Of a stretch of 64,000 nt of DNA, positions 43,863 through 52,515 are shown in pieces (positions within the stretch are counted from its first letter, which is position 1; the number at the start of each line of letters is the position of its first letter). The notes below the pieces were generated by a model. It ran no database searches. It had not been told where the DNA came from and saw only the letters and a program-made list of their open reading frames with translations. The position numbers were made by a program, and so were the translations under genes. Source of the stretch: an uncultured Allobosea sp. (lineage in GTDB: Bacteria > Pseudomonadota > Alphaproteobacteria > Rhizobiales > Beijerinckiaceae); the NCBI RefSeq assembly GCF_945956895.1, contig NZ_CAMFJF010000015.1:40261-104260 (forward strand), written 5' to 3'.

Positions 43863-44554
43863 GCAAGCCGCGCTACGCCGTCTATTACGCCCCCGCTGCC
43901 GACAGCGCCCTCTGGCGCTTCGGCAGCACGACGCTCGGCTATGACGCGCTGACCGGAGAGGACCTGCCTCTCGCGGTCCCGCCAGGCCGCGATCCAACCC
44001 TATGGCCGGCCTTTACAGAGGAGCCCCGTCGCTACGGCTTCCACGCCACGCTGAAGGCACCTTTCGAGCTTGCCCATGGCCGCAGCGAGGAACAGTTGCG
44101 CGCCTTCGCCCGCAACCATGCCGCCGGGCTCGATGCCGTGGAGCTGGCGGGCTTGAGCGTCACGGCCCTCGGCTCCTTCGTGGCACTGACACCGTCCGAG
44201 CCGAGCGAGGCCCTACAGCGCTTAGCCTTCGCAACGGTGCAGGCCTTCGAACTCTTCCGCGCGCCGCTGTCCGAGGCGGACAAGGCACGACGCCTCAAGA
44301 GCCCGCTGACCCCGGCGCAGCACGCCTATCTCGAAGCCTATGGCTACCCTTATGTCGGCGATGCCTTCCGCTTCCACATGACGCTGACCAGCTCTCTGCC
44401 GGCGGAACAGGCGGGACCGGTGAAGCAGGCGCTTGAGACCGCCCATGCCGCCGCCGTGCCGGCGGACCCGGTCAGAATCGACCGCTTCGCGCTGTTCAGG
44501 CAGGACGACCGCGCCGGCCGCTTCCGCCTGCTCGATTCCTATTCGTTCGGGTGA
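43859..44554 (+). CDS. DUF1045 / putative phosphonate metabolism protein, 2H phosphoesterase-like
   Basis: A 231-aa protein found in many phn operons, with no established activity. Two HxTL motifs are visible: H62-A-T-L in RRYGFHATLKAPF and H173-M-T-L in FRFHMTLTSSL, about 111 residues apart. These are the signature of 2H phosphoesterases, which open 2',3'- or 1'',2''-cyclic phosphates. It starts with TTG inside the phnM stop (TTGA), so it is translationally coupled to the C-P lyase operon. No phnP is present in the window, so opening the 5-phosphoribosyl 1,2-cyclic phosphate is a reasonable guess (inference). Confidence 0.85.
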   Translation: MSKPRYAVYYAPAADSALWRFGSTTLGYDALTGEDLPLAVPPGRDPTLWPAFTEEPRRYGFHATLKAPFELAHGRSEEQLRAFARNHAAGLDAVELAGLSVTALGSFVALTPSEPSEALQRLAFATVQAFELFRAPLSEADKARRLKSPLTPAQHAYLEAYGYPYVGDAFRFHMTLTSSLPAEQAGPVKQALETAHAAAVPADPVRIDRFALFRQDDRAGRFRLLDSYSFG

Positions 44555-44576
44555 GCATTCTTTGCCGAACCGATCC

Positions 44577-44651
44577 GTCATTCTCGGGCGAAGCGTAGCG
44601 CAGACCCGAGAATCTCTTTCAGGAGATGCACGGGTCAAGCCCGTGCATGAC
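44577..44651. repeat. Palindromic element, family P5 (short)
   Basis: Ends GTCATTCTCGGGC and AAGCCCGTGCATGAC, inner CCCGAGAATCTC mirrored by GAGATGCACGGG. It lies in the convergent gap between the DUF1045 gene and phnN. Confidence 0.8.
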
Positions 44652-44687
44652 GGCGGCGAGATGCCTGCGATGCGGCATTTGCCGTTG

Positions 44688-45278
44688 CTATCGACCAAAT
44701 CCCCGCAACACGGCCAGCAGTTCCTCCGCCGCCTCGGCGACACTCCGGTCGTTCATGATCGTGACGATCTCGGCACGCTCCGCCGTCAGCGGCGCCTCAC
44801 GCTTCAGCCGCGCCGCGATATCGGCTTCGCTCTCGCGTCCGCGCGCTGCCAGTCGCTGCGCCAGCACCGCGACCGGCGCGGTGATGTTGAGCACGACCAC
44901 GCGCTGCGCCAGGCGCTCGGCCACCGCGATCGCCGCCCGCGAGACATTCACGATCACCACGCCGCCCGCGCCGATGCCGGAAAGCTCCGCGGCCGGAATG
45001 CCGTAGCTCAGCCCATGCGCCTGCCAGCTCAGGGCAAGCCCGCCATTCGCTTCGATTTCGCGGAACCCCGCCTCGTCGCAGGAATCGTGATCCTCGGCCC
45101 CGGCCATGGCCGGCCGGGTGATCAGCCGGCGGGCGAAGCGATAGCGCGGATCGGTCGAGAGTTCGGCCCGCGCCGCCTCCATCAGCGTGTCCTTCCCCGC
45201 TCCGGACGGACCGACCACGAGAACGAGCACACCCGTCTGCACGGCGGGGGGCGCGATATCAGGAGAGGATAAGGACAT
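44688..45278 (-). CDS. phnN: Ribose 1,5-bisphosphate phosphokinase PhnN
   Basis: Guanylate-kinase-like enzyme that phosphorylates ribose 1,5-bisphosphate to PRPP, the last step of the C-P lyase pathway. The 196-aa protein has Walker A GPSGAGKDTL, then YRFARRLITRPAMAGAEDHDS, LSWQAHGLSYGIPA and VVIVNVSRAAI, all typical of PhnN. The listed ATG at 45278 has no ribosome site, and GTG codons at 45242 or 45230 are closer to the family start, so the N-terminus is uncertain. It is on the opposite strand to the phn operon and head to head with the hexapeptide transferase, start codons overlapping. Confidence 0.92.
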   Translation of the reverse strand: MSLSSPDIAPPAVQTGVLVLVVGPSGAGKDTLMEAARAELSTDPRYRFARRLITRPAMAGAEDHDSCDEAGFREIEANGGLALSWQAHGLSYGIPAAELSGIGAGGVVIVNVSRAAIAVAERLAQRVVVLNITAPVAVLAQRLAARGRESEADIAARLKREAPLTAERAEIVTIMNDRSVAEAAEELLAVLRGFGR

Positions 45279-45912
45279 GGCCGCGAAGAAGCTGGGACTC
45301 GAACCGCTGATCGACCCGACCGCCCAGGTGAGGCAGGCGACGCTCGGCCGCTACACCGCCATCGGTGCGCGCACCATCTTCGCCGAGTCGACGATGGGTG
45401 ACTACTCCTATGTCGTGAACGACGCGAATGTCATTTACACGACAATCGGCAAGTTCTGCTCGATCGCGGCGATGACCCGGATCAACCCCGGCAACCACCC
45501 GATGCATCGCGCCAGCCAGTCGCATTTCACCTATCGCGCCGCCGCCTATTTCGACGACGCCGAGGATGACGAAGCCTTCTTCGACTGGCGGCGCGCGCAT
45601 GCCGTCACCATCGGCCACGATGTCTGGATCGGCCACGGCGCCATCGTACTCGCCGGCCGCAATATCGGCACCGGCGCGGTGGTCGCAGGCGGCGCCGTCG
45701 TCACCAAGGATGTCGCGCCCTACACCATCGTTGCCGGCAATCCGGCCCGGCCGGTGCGGCAGCGTTTTCCGGAGGATGTCGCCGAGCGGTTGCAGGCCCT
45801 GGCCTGGTGGGACTGGGAGCATGTCCGTCTGCGCGCCGCGCTCGCCGATTTCCGCCACCTGCCGGTGGAAGCGTTCCTCGACAAGCACGAAACCGGCGAC
45901 GTCGGCAACTGA
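45277..45912 (+). CDS. Hexapeptide-repeat transferase of the phosphonate metabolism family
   Basis: Left-handed beta-helix acyltransferase, 211 aa, of the kind repeatedly found in phn loci. Hexapeptide repeats run through IGARTIFAESTMGDYSYV, TIGKFCSIAAMTRINPGNHP and the C-terminal coil IGHDVWIGHGAIVLAGRN, with GAVVAGGAVVTKDVAPYTIV and AGNPARPVR as in chloramphenicol/streptogramin acetyltransferases. The ATG at 45277 has AGGAGAGG about 9 nt upstream. By position it could replace PhnO and acetylate aminoalkylphosphonates (inference). Its start overlaps the divergent phnN start. Confidence 0.88.
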   Translation: MAAKKLGLEPLIDPTAQVRQATLGRYTAIGARTIFAESTMGDYSYVVNDANVIYTTIGKFCSIAAMTRINPGNHPMHRASQSHFTYRAAAYFDDAEDDEAFFDWRRAHAVTIGHDVWIGHGAIVLAGRNIGTGAVVAGGAVVTKDVAPYTIVAGNPARPVRQRFPEDVAERLQALAWWDWEHVRLRAALADFRHLPVEAFLDKHETGDVGN

Positions 45913-46031
45913 GGCATTGGGCCGCAACCGGATTGATCAGGATCAATCCTGCCATCACCAGCTATTAACCCGCGCTGCGCGAGAGGGGAGACCAACCACA
46001 ACCATCACGCCCAACCCGGAATCTCCGTTTC

Positions 46032-47549
46032 ATGTCCGCACCCGATCATCTCGCCAGGCGCCTGGCGTTCATCGGCCTCGATCAGGCCGCCCAGGACCGC
46101 ATCCACGATGTCGGCGACACGTTGGATGCCGCCATCCCTGCCGCGCTCGATGCCTTCTACGCACAGCTCCGCAGCTTTCCGGAGACCCGGGCCTTCTTCG
46201 GCAGCGAGCAGCACATCGAGAACGCCAAGCAGCGCCAGCGCACGCATTGGAACAGCATCGCCACGGGCCGGTTCGACGAGCACTATGTCGGTGCCGTCAC
46301 GAAGGTCGGGCAGATCCATGCCCGGATCGGGCTGGAGCCACGCTGGTATATCGGCGGCTATGCACTGATCCTGGAGAAATTGCTCGCCGGCGTGCTGGAA
46401 GCCCGCTGGCCGAAGAACGCGCTCGGCAAGCGCATGTCAGGTGCCGCCGAGCGCTCGGCCGAGATCGGGGCCATCGTCAAGGCCGCCATGCTCGACATGG
46501 ACTATGCCATCACCGTCTATCTCGAAGCCTCCGAGGAAGCCCGGCTGAAGGCCGAGGCCGAGGCTCGCGCCATCGAGCAGGCCAAGGCGGCCGAGCGCGA
46601 CCAGGCCATCGCCTGCGTCAGCCAGAGCATGGCAGCCCTCGCCGAAGGCGACCTGACCTATCGCATGAGCGCCGAGATACCAGCCGAATATTCCGAGATC
46701 CGCGATCATTTCAACGGCGCGATGGCGCGTCTCCAGGAGATGGTCGGCACCATCAAGGCGACCTCGTTCGCGATCGCCTCCTCCTCGCAGGAGATCAGCA
46801 CCGGTGCACAGGACCTCTCGATGCGCACCGAGCAGCAGGCTTCGGCCCTGGAACAGAGCGCGGCGACGACCGAGCAGCTCGCGGCTTCAGTCAAGACCTC
46901 GACCCAGGCCTCGCGCGAATCCGTTTCGCTCGCCGACGAAGCCCGCAATGTCGCGCGCACCGGCGGCGACATCGTCCGCGAGGCCGTCGAGGCGATGGCC
47001 AGGATCGAAGGCGCTTCGAAGCGCATCTCGGAGATCACCGACGTGATCGACGGCATCGCCTTCCAGACCAACCTCCTGGCACTCAACGCTGCTGTCGAGG
47101 CGGCGCGCGCCGGCGATGCCGGGCGCGGCTTCGCCGTCGTCGCTGCCGAGGTGCGGGCGCTGGCGCAGCGCTCGGCCGGCGCCGCCAAGGACATCACCAG
47201 CCTGATCTCGTCCTCGGACGCGGAGGTTGCCGAAGGCGTCAAGCTCGTCCGCCAGGCCGGCGAAACGCTTGACCGCATCGTCGCCGCCTCGGCCAAGGTT
47301 TCCAGCACGGTCGAGGAGATCGCCTCGGCCTCCGGCGAACAGGCCAATGGCATCGACGAGATGAGCCAGACCGTCAGCCACATGGACGAGATCACCCAAC
47401 AGAACGCCGCGCTGGCGGAGGAGAGCGCCGCTTCCGCACGGGTCCTGCTCGACCAGATCGAGCAGCTCAACCGACTGGTCGCAGCCTTCCGGACCGAGCA
47501 GGGCGGAGCAGCCGGCAGCATCGGAGCGGCGCGGCGGCGCGCAGCGTGA
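46032..47549 (+). CDS. Globin-coupled methyl-accepting chemotaxis sensor (HemAT type)
   Basis: Soluble aerotaxis-type receptor, 505 aa. Residues 1-155 form a protoglobin domain with the proximal histidine H96 in [20 protein letters not shown] linker coiled coil and HAMP-like segment ([13 protein letters not shown]) follow. The MCP signalling domain (about residues 235-490) contains the highly conserved hairpin tip [20 protein letters not shown] and [20 protein letters not shown]. No transmembrane helix is present, so the receptor is cytoplasmic and would sense oxygen or another gas through haem. No other che genes are nearby. Confidence 0.93.
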   Translation: MSAPDHLARRLAFIGLDQAAQDRIHDVGDTLDAAIPAALDAFYAQLRSFPETRAFFGSEQHIENAKQRQRTHWNSIATGRFDEHYVGAVTKVGQIHARIGLEPRWYIGGYALILEKLLAGVLEARWPKNALGKRMSGAAERSAEIGAIVKAAMLDMDYAITVYLEASEEARLKAEAEARAIEQAKAAERDQAIACVSQSMAALAEGDLTYRMSAEIPAEYSEIRDHFNGAMARLQEMVGTIKATSFAIASSSQEISTGAQDLSMRTEQQASALEQSAATTEQLAASVKTSTQASRESVSLADEARNVARTGGDIVREAVEAMARIEGASKRISEITDVIDGIAFQTNLLALNAAVEAARAGDAGRGFAVVAAEVRALAQRSAGAAKDITSLISSSDAEVAEGVKLVRQAGETLDRIVAASAKVSSTVEEIASASGEQANGIDEMSQTVSHMDEITQQNAALAEESAASARVLLDQIEQLNRLVAAFRTEQGGAAGSIGAARRRAA

Positions 47550-47557
47550 GCCTTTCC

Positions 47558-47757
47558 CTTCTCCCCTTGCGGGAGAAGGTGGCCCGAAGGGCCGGATGAG
47601 GGGTCGCACTGCCCTATCCGTCATTGCGAGCGCAGCGAAGCAATCCAAGGGCGGCAGAGCTCTACGTCCCCCTGGATTGCTTCGTCGCTGACGCTCCTCG
47701 CAATGACGGGAATCGTCGCGCGACCCTTCACCCAGCCCTCTCCCGCAAGGGGAGAGG
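47558..47757. repeat. Composite palindrome: family P2 with a P3 element nested inside
   Basis: Outer CTTCTCCCCTTGCGGGAGAA and CTCTCCCGCAAGGGGAGAG surround a P3 palindrome at 47618-47709. The architecture matches 9551-9750 almost exactly. Confidence 0.85.
47618..47709. repeat. Palindromic element, family P3 (nested in P2)
   Basis: Ends CCGTCATTGCGAG and CTCGCAATGACGG, inner arms GAAGCAATCCA and TGGATTGCTTC with a central segment that differs from the first copy. Confidence 0.85.
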
Positions 47758-47779
47758 GGGCAGGCCCCGGTGCATATGC

Positions 47780-48439
47780 CTACCCGGCGAGCCGCCAGAC
47801 CGAACTGCGCTTGATCTCGGCATCCTCCAGCGCGCGCGTCACCGGCACCTCATAGCTCGCGACCGCCTCCAGCTTGCCGCGCGGCAGATAGCTGCGGCCG
47901 GGATCGCCGATGAGCACCGTCGCGCCCCGCGCCGACAGCCCGGCGAGCCAATCGACAACCCGCTCGGCCATGTCGCGCTCGTAGCAGACATCCCCCGCGC
48001 AGACGACGTCCCAGCCTTCGTCGCAGCCGATCAGGTCTTCGCAGCGCGATGTCACCGCGACCCCATTGGCTGTAGCATTGATGCCGATCGCCGCCGCCGC
48101 GAAACCGTCGATATCGCAGGCCTCGACCGGCGCCGCTCCAACCTTTGCCGCCGCGATCGCCACCAGGCCGGAGCCTGAGGCGAAATCAAGCATACGGCGG
48201 CCGGCGACGATGCCGGGGTGATCCAGCAGATAGCGCGCCAGCGCCTGCCCGCCCGCCCAGGCGAAGGCCCAGAAGGGCGGCGGCAGGCCGATCACGGCAA
48301 GCTCATCCTCGGTCTTCTGCCAGAGCTCTGTCGCTTCCTCGGCGACATGCAAGGAAATCTCCGGAGCATACGGCACCGGCAAGAGCCGCGTATGCGCGCG
48401 GATGAAGGCCTCGCGATCGAGGATGGCCTCGCCGCTCAT
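47780..48439 (-). CDS. Class I SAM methyltransferase, ETF-beta lysine methyltransferase type
   Basis: A 219-aa SAM-dependent methyltransferase of the METTL20/ETFBKMT-like group, which in animals and alphaproteobacteria methylates lysines of the electron-transfer flavoprotein beta subunit. The family start is visible (RLLPVPYAPEISLHVAEEA), as are PPPFWAFAWAGGQALARYL, the SAM-binding MLDFASGSGLVAIAAAKVGA, the acidic DIDGFA and the catalytic-region CAGDVCYERDMA. It overlaps the glycosyltransferase stop by 4 nt. Target assignment is by family resemblance; ETF genes are not in the window. Confidence 0.85.
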   Translation of the reverse strand: MSGEAILDREAFIRAHTRLLPVPYAPEISLHVAEEATELWQKTEDELAVIGLPPPFWAFAWAGGQALARYLLDHPGIVAGRRMLDFASGSGLVAIAAAKVGAAPVEACDIDGFAAAAIGINATANGVAVTSRCEDLIGCDEGWDVVCAGDVCYERDMAERVVDWLAGLSARGATVLIGDPGRSYLPRGKLEAVASYEVPVTRALEDAEIKRSSVWRLAG

Positions 48440-49590
48440 GCTGCGGCGTCCGGCACTGCAAGGCCGAGCAGACTGAGATAAAGCGCCTTCACTCCATTCA
48501 TCACGTCGCGCTCGGTATGTCCGTCGAGCAGACGCGCGCGAGCACTCTCGCCCATGCGTTCGGCGAGACGGGGAGCGCCGGCGAGGGTGACGAGCGCCCC
48601 GGCCAGCGCCGCCGCATCATCGGCCGGCACGACCATGCCGTCCTGTCCGTCCCGAACGAAGCTGCGGCAGCCCGGCACATCCGTGGTCAGGATCGCCCGG
48701 CCGCAGGAAGCCGCCTCCAGGATCGTGCGCGGCAGGCCCTCGCCGCCGCGCGAGGGCAGGATGCAGAGATGATGCGCCTTCCAGACGCCCTCGATATCGC
48801 GCGTCGGCCCAGCCCAGGTGATGCCCGGCCGCGCCGCCCATTCCTTCAGCGTCGTCTCGGGGATAGCCTTGGGATTGGACGGGTCGGGCGCGCCATGGAT
48901 GGTAAGCGTGACCTTGGCGCCCTCGGCCCGCGCGAGCCGGACGGCCTCAACCGCGAGATCGACGCCCTTGGACCAGAGCATGCGCGCGACCAGCGCGACC
49001 TTGAGCGGCGGCGCCGGCGGCATCGGCGAGGGCATCAGGATCAACGGGTCGACGCCCGCGCCGCCGACGATTGCGACCTTCGTGCCATCCTGCGGGTCGA
49101 GCCCCAGCGTCACGGGATCGTCGGGGTTCTCGAACAGGAACCGCACCCGCGGCCCGTCGATCGCACCGCGCAACCAGGTGATCGCCGCGAAACGCGCCGC
49201 CGCCGCGAGCGCACCTTGCTTCGCGCCGAGGAAGCCGAGCCCGGTCAGCGCATAGACCCGCCGCTCGACACCGGCGAGCTTGCCGGCGAGCCCCGCGAGC
49301 GCGATCGGCTTCAGCGCGATGCAATGCAGGATGTCGGGTTGTTCCGCCGCGATCAGGCGCTTCAGCGCCGCGACCTGCCTGAACAGCGCCCGCGGATCGA
49401 GGCTGCGCCGCTCCGCCTCCAGCCCGATCAGCCGGGCGCCGGTCGCCTCGATCGCCCGCCGGTGGTTGCGCTCGCGCGCGATCACCGCGACGTCGAAGCC
49501 AAGCTCGCGCGCAGCCCGCGCCATCGGCAGGAAATGCGAGGCGAAGAACCAGTCTTCAGTAGCGACGAAGAGAAGCTTGGGGCGCGGCAT
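48436..49590 (-). CDS. Glycosyltransferase family 4 protein
   Basis: GT-B fold glycosyltransferase, 384 aa. The N-terminal acceptor domain starts MPRPKLLFVATEDWFFASHFL, and the donor domain has VALVARMLWSKGVDLAVEAV and the GT4 motif ILPSRGGEGLPRTILEAASC with its conserved glutamates. The C-terminus has GMVVPADDAAALAGAL. It resembles enzymes that build exopolysaccharide or O-antigen units, but the sugar is unknown. An upstream ATG at 49632 is in frame, but the Rossmann start fixes 49590. It is in operon with the downstream methyltransferase (4-nt overlap). Confidence 0.9.
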   Translation of the reverse strand: MPRPKLLFVATEDWFFASHFLPMARAARELGFDVAVIARERNHRRAIEATGARLIGLEAERRSLDPRALFRQVAALKRLIAAEQPDILHCIALKPIALAGLAGKLAGVERRVYALTGLGFLGAKQGALAAAARFAAITWLRGAIDGPRVRFLFENPDDPVTLGLDPQDGTKVAIVGGAGVDPLILMPSPMPPAPPLKVALVARMLWSKGVDLAVEAVRLARAEGAKVTLTIHGAPDPSNPKAIPETTLKEWAARPGITWAGPTRDIEGVWKAHHLCILPSRGGEGLPRTILEAASCGRAILTTDVPGCRSFVRDGQDGMVVPADDAAALAGALVTLAGAPRLAERMGESARARLLDGHTERDVMNGVKALYLSLLGLAVPDAAA

Positions 49591-49732
49591 GGCGCCATCA
49601 GGCCGATACGGCGGCGAAATGCAACCCGCCACCGCGCTGTCGTGCTAATGTCGGGTCGATGTCGGGCTCCTGACGTGGCGCACCCGTTCCACTCCGCCGC
49701 ATCCTGCGATCGAGGCGAGCAACGAGGGATTC

Positions 49733-50206
49733 ATGCTCATTCAGAAGCTCAGACTTCAGCGCGGCTGGTCGCAGGAGCAGCTGGCGCATCTCAGCGGACT
49801 CAGCGTCCGGACGATCCAGAGGATCGAGAATGGCCAGGCGCCGAGCGTGGAATCCCTCAAGTCGCTCGCTTCCGTCTTCGAGATGGATTTCAGCGAACTG
49901 AGGGAAAACGATATGATATTGGCAGATCGGACACCGGCCATCACGCCGGACGAGGAACTGGCGCTCAATCAGGTCAGGGAGATCAAGCGCTTCTACCTGC
50001 GGATAATGCAATACGCGGTGGTCGTGGCAATCCTCGCCGCGATCAATCTCACCATGGATGCGCGCTATCTCTGGTTCCTGTGGGTCGCCTTGTTCTGGGG
50101 CGTGGCGCTGGCCTTCAAGGGGCTGCGCGTCTTCGACAAGATCCCGTTTCTCAACGCTGCCTGGGAGAAACGTCAGGTCGAGCGCAAGCTGGGTCGTCAG
50201 CTCTGA
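49733..50206 (+). CDS. XRE-type HTH domain protein with 2TM domain
   Basis: A 157-aa protein joining a DNA-binding and a membrane domain. Residues 1-55 are a Cro/C1-type helix-turn-helix (LRLQRGWSQEQLAHLSGLS, RTIQRIENGQAPSVESLKSL). Residues about 80-155 form the 2TM domain: a short charged helix (QVREIKRFYLRIMQY), two hydrophobic helices separated by a brief turn (TMDARYLWFLWV), and a basic amphipathic tail. GAGG upstream supports the ATG. Membrane-tethered regulators of this kind are common, but target genes are unknown. Confidence 0.88.
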   Translation: MLIQKLRLQRGWSQEQLAHLSGLSVRTIQRIENGQAPSVESLKSLASVFEMDFSELRENDMILADRTPAITPDEELALNQVREIKRFYLRIMQYAVVVAILAAINLTMDARYLWFLWVALFWGVALAFKGLRVFDKIPFLNAAWEKRQVERKLGRQL

Positions 50207-50228
50207 ACCGGACGACGGGCCGCGAGCC

Positions 50229-51713
50229 TCAGGGCCGCGCGGTCGCGACCGGCAGGACCCGGGCGAGCGCTGTCGGCGGATCGATGCGGCCGGCACCGAA
50301 GACCGGATCGCGCCCGCGCGAACCGAGATCGACAGCGCTGTCGCCGAGCACCCGGCGAGCGCTGTCGGAATCGAGCTCCGGCTGCTTCTCGAGCAGGAGC
50401 GCGACCAGCGCCGTGACATGGGCCGCAGCGATCGAGGTGCCCGAGGTGAAGGCGTAGCGCCCGCCGGGCTCAGCCGTCAGCACGTCGACACCCGGTGCCG
50501 CGACCGCGATGTAGCTGCCGCGATTGGCTTCAATGAAAACCTTGTCCTCGGCATCGGTCGCCGTCACCGCGATCACGCTCGGATCGGCGCCGGGATAGAG
50601 CGGGGCCGACCGGGCTCCGCCATTGCCCGCGGCGCCGACCGTGATGACGCCGCGCTCCTTCGCGCCGGCCAATGCCTTGGAGAGCAGGCGGTCCTGCGGG
50701 CCGGCGAAGCTGAGATTGATCACCTTGGCACGCTGCTGGACGACCCATTCGAGCGCGGTCAGGATCTGGAACGACTTGCCGTTGGCTGAGACAGCCTGCG
50801 GGCCGCCGAAAGCGCGGGCGACGATGAGCCGGGCTGCCGGGGCGATGCCCTGCAATTCGCCATGCGCGACGATCGCCGTCGCCATCGAGGTGCCATGGGC
50901 ATGCGGCGTCGCCAGCCCGTCGATCGCGTCGAGATAGCCGAGGACCGAGCCCTGAATCTCGGGATGGTCCATGTCGACGCCGGAATCGATCATGCCGACC
51001 CTGACGCCGCGCCCTTGTGCCAGCTTGCGCGCTTCGCTGAGCCGCAGCTTGTCGACGACATATTGTGGCGGCAGCACGCGCCGCACCGCCGCGCTACCGC
51101 GCGCCGCCGTTGCGGGATCGGCCAGCCGCAGGCTCGGCGGCGTCTGTGCCGAGGCGGTCGAATCGGACGAGGCCGTGGTCGCCCCTCCCGGCTGGCCGGC
51201 GGGCGCCATCGAATCCTGCTGCAATTCGAAGAGGAAGTTCGGCTGCGCTCCGGCGATGTTGGTGTCGTCGGCCATCTCGGTGAGCACGGCGCGCAGGTCG
51301 CGCCCGGCCTCGAGCTTGGCCCTGATGATGGTGACGCCGGCGAGATCGAAGCGCTGCCGCGCGATCAATGTCGCGCCATAGCGGCGCAGCACGGTCTCCG
51401 CCTCGACATTAGGCGCGAGCTCGAACAGCACCTCGTCGGGAACGAAGCGGTTCTCGTCGAGCGCAGGCACGATGGCGCGCTGGGTCCGCGGCTGCAGCCA
51501 GGAGCCGGGCGGCACGCGCATCGAGCGGTTGGTTCCGCCGGCCGAGGGCTGCTGCGGGCTCGTCGTCGGCGCGATGCGCCTGCCGTCGCCGGTGCCGCCT
51601 GCGGGCTGGGCGAAAGCCAGTCCCGGCACGAACGCGAGCGCACATGCGAGCAAGCCGGCGCCGGCGAGGCACCGAACCGAGGATTTCCGGCGAGCGAACG
51701 GGGACGGCAGCAT
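50229..51713 (-). CDS. S8 family serine peptidase (subtilase) linked to ECF sigma/anti-sigma genes
   Basis: Exported subtilisin-like protease, 494 aa. A signal peptide (LLACALAFVPGLAFA) is followed by a proline/glycine-rich linker and a propeptide-like domain at about residues 92-165 (DEVLFELAPNVEAETVLRRY, GVTIIRAKLEAGRDL). The catalytic domain has D243 (GMIDSGVD), H273 (HAHGTSMATA), N364 (AAGNGGA) and S427 (TSGTSIAAAH), so it should be active. An AGGAGG lies 8 nt before the ATG. It follows the anti-sigma gene by about 61 bp on the same strand. The propeptide resembles the periplasmic domain of that anti-sigma factor. Confidence 0.92.
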   Translation of the reverse strand: MLPSPFARRKSSVRCLAGAGLLACALAFVPGLAFAQPAGGTGDGRRIAPTTSPQQPSAGGTNRSMRVPPGSWLQPRTQRAIVPALDENRFVPDEVLFELAPNVEAETVLRRYGATLIARQRFDLAGVTIIRAKLEAGRDLRAVLTEMADDTNIAGAQPNFLFELQQDSMAPAGQPGGATTASSDSTASAQTPPSLRLADPATAARGSAAVRRVLPPQYVVDKLRLSEARKLAQGRGVRVGMIDSGVDMDHPEIQGSVLGYLDAIDGLATPHAHGTSMATAIVAHGELQGIAPAARLIVARAFGGPQAVSANGKSFQILTALEWVVQQRAKVINLSFAGPQDRLLSKALAGAKERGVITVGAAGNGGARSAPLYPGADPSVIAVTATDAEDKVFIEANRGSYIAVAAPGVDVLTAEPGGRYAFTSGTSIAAAHVTALVALLLEKQPELDSDSARRVLGDSAVDLGSRGRDPVFGAGRIDPPTALARVLPVATARP

Positions 51714-51774
51714 GGCCTAGCCCTCCTGCGACGAAAACATCATGCCATGGCGCCTCACGACCGCGCCAGCCGGA

Positions 51775-52467
51775 TCACGGCGCCGGCGCAACGAAGCTGA
51801 CGATGGCGCTCTCGCCTTTCATCCGCGCCGCGATCGCATCGATCTGGCTGGAGGAGAGGGAGGCATCGCCGACGCGCACCTTGAAGAAACCGTTGGCGCG
51901 GGGGCCGTCGACCACCGAGGCATCGAAACGCTTGAAGAAGGAGGCGATCTCGCCGGCCTTCGCCTCGGGCGAGAAGCTCAGCAGCACATAGCTCTCCGAC
52001 GAGCGCGTGCCCGGCGCGGAGGCAGTCTGGAAACCGGGGCCTCCGTCGCGCAGTGCCAGGCCGGTGATCGCCACGCTCTGCAGAACGATCAGCGCGATAG
52101 CGGCAGCGCTGGCATAGGCCAGGCGGCGCGGCGTCTGCGCGGCCAGGAGGCCGCCGAGCCAGCCGAGAAGGCCACGGCTGTTCTCCTGGGCGCGGGCTAG
52201 AAGAGGCGCCGGACGGGCTTCGGCCTCGATCCCGGCCATCAGCTTTTCGAGCGCCTTGTGGGAGGGAGCGCCGAGGCTCTCGTTGAGGAGGACCGTCTCG
52301 GCCATATCGTCACGGATGAGATCGAGCCGCGCCGCGAGTTCGGCATCGCTGCCGAGCGCGGCCTCGACTCGGCGCTTGTCCGCATCCGAGATACGGCCAT
52401 TGGCATAGAAGGGCAGCAGCTCTTCGAGCTCGCGGCGTTTCGGATCGCTGGCGATGCTGTCGTTCAT
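51775..52467 (-). CDS. Putative membrane anti-sigma factor with propeptide-like periplasmic domain
   Basis: A 230-aa single-span protein located just after an ECF sigma gene. Residues about 14-80 are a helical cytoplasmic domain (ELEELLPFYANGRISDADKR) like an anti-sigma domain, but without the zinc-binding HxxxCxxC. Residues 117-137 form the membrane helix. Residues about 160-230 are periplasmic and show a beta-alpha-beta pattern (YVLLSFSPEAKAGEIASFF, ASVVDGPRANGFFKVRV, AIVSFVAP) recalling the inhibitor-I9/subtilase-propeptide fold. The ATG at 52467 has GGGAG 7 nt upstream; a GTG one codon earlier is possible. The role is inferred from gene order. Confidence 0.78.
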   Translation of the reverse strand: MNDSIASDPKRRELEELLPFYANGRISDADKRRVEAALGSDAELAARLDLIRDDMAETVLLNESLGAPSHKALEKLMAGIEAEARPAPLLARAQENSRGLLGWLGGLLAAQTPRRLAYASAAAIALIVLQSVAITGLALRDGGPGFQTASAPGTRSSESYVLLSFSPEAKAGEIASFFKRFDASVVDGPRANGFFKVRVGDASLSSSQIDAIAARMKGESAIVSFVAPAP

Positions 52468-52515
52468 CACGCCACTCCCTGGGCGGCCGGGCCGCGCCTC
52501 ATAATAACGGAAATT

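Noticed and set aside
9551..47757. Recurrent repeats considered as a CRISPR array
   Set aside because: The copies are inverted, dispersed over tens of kilobases, of several families, and never form regularly spaced direct repeats with unique spacers.
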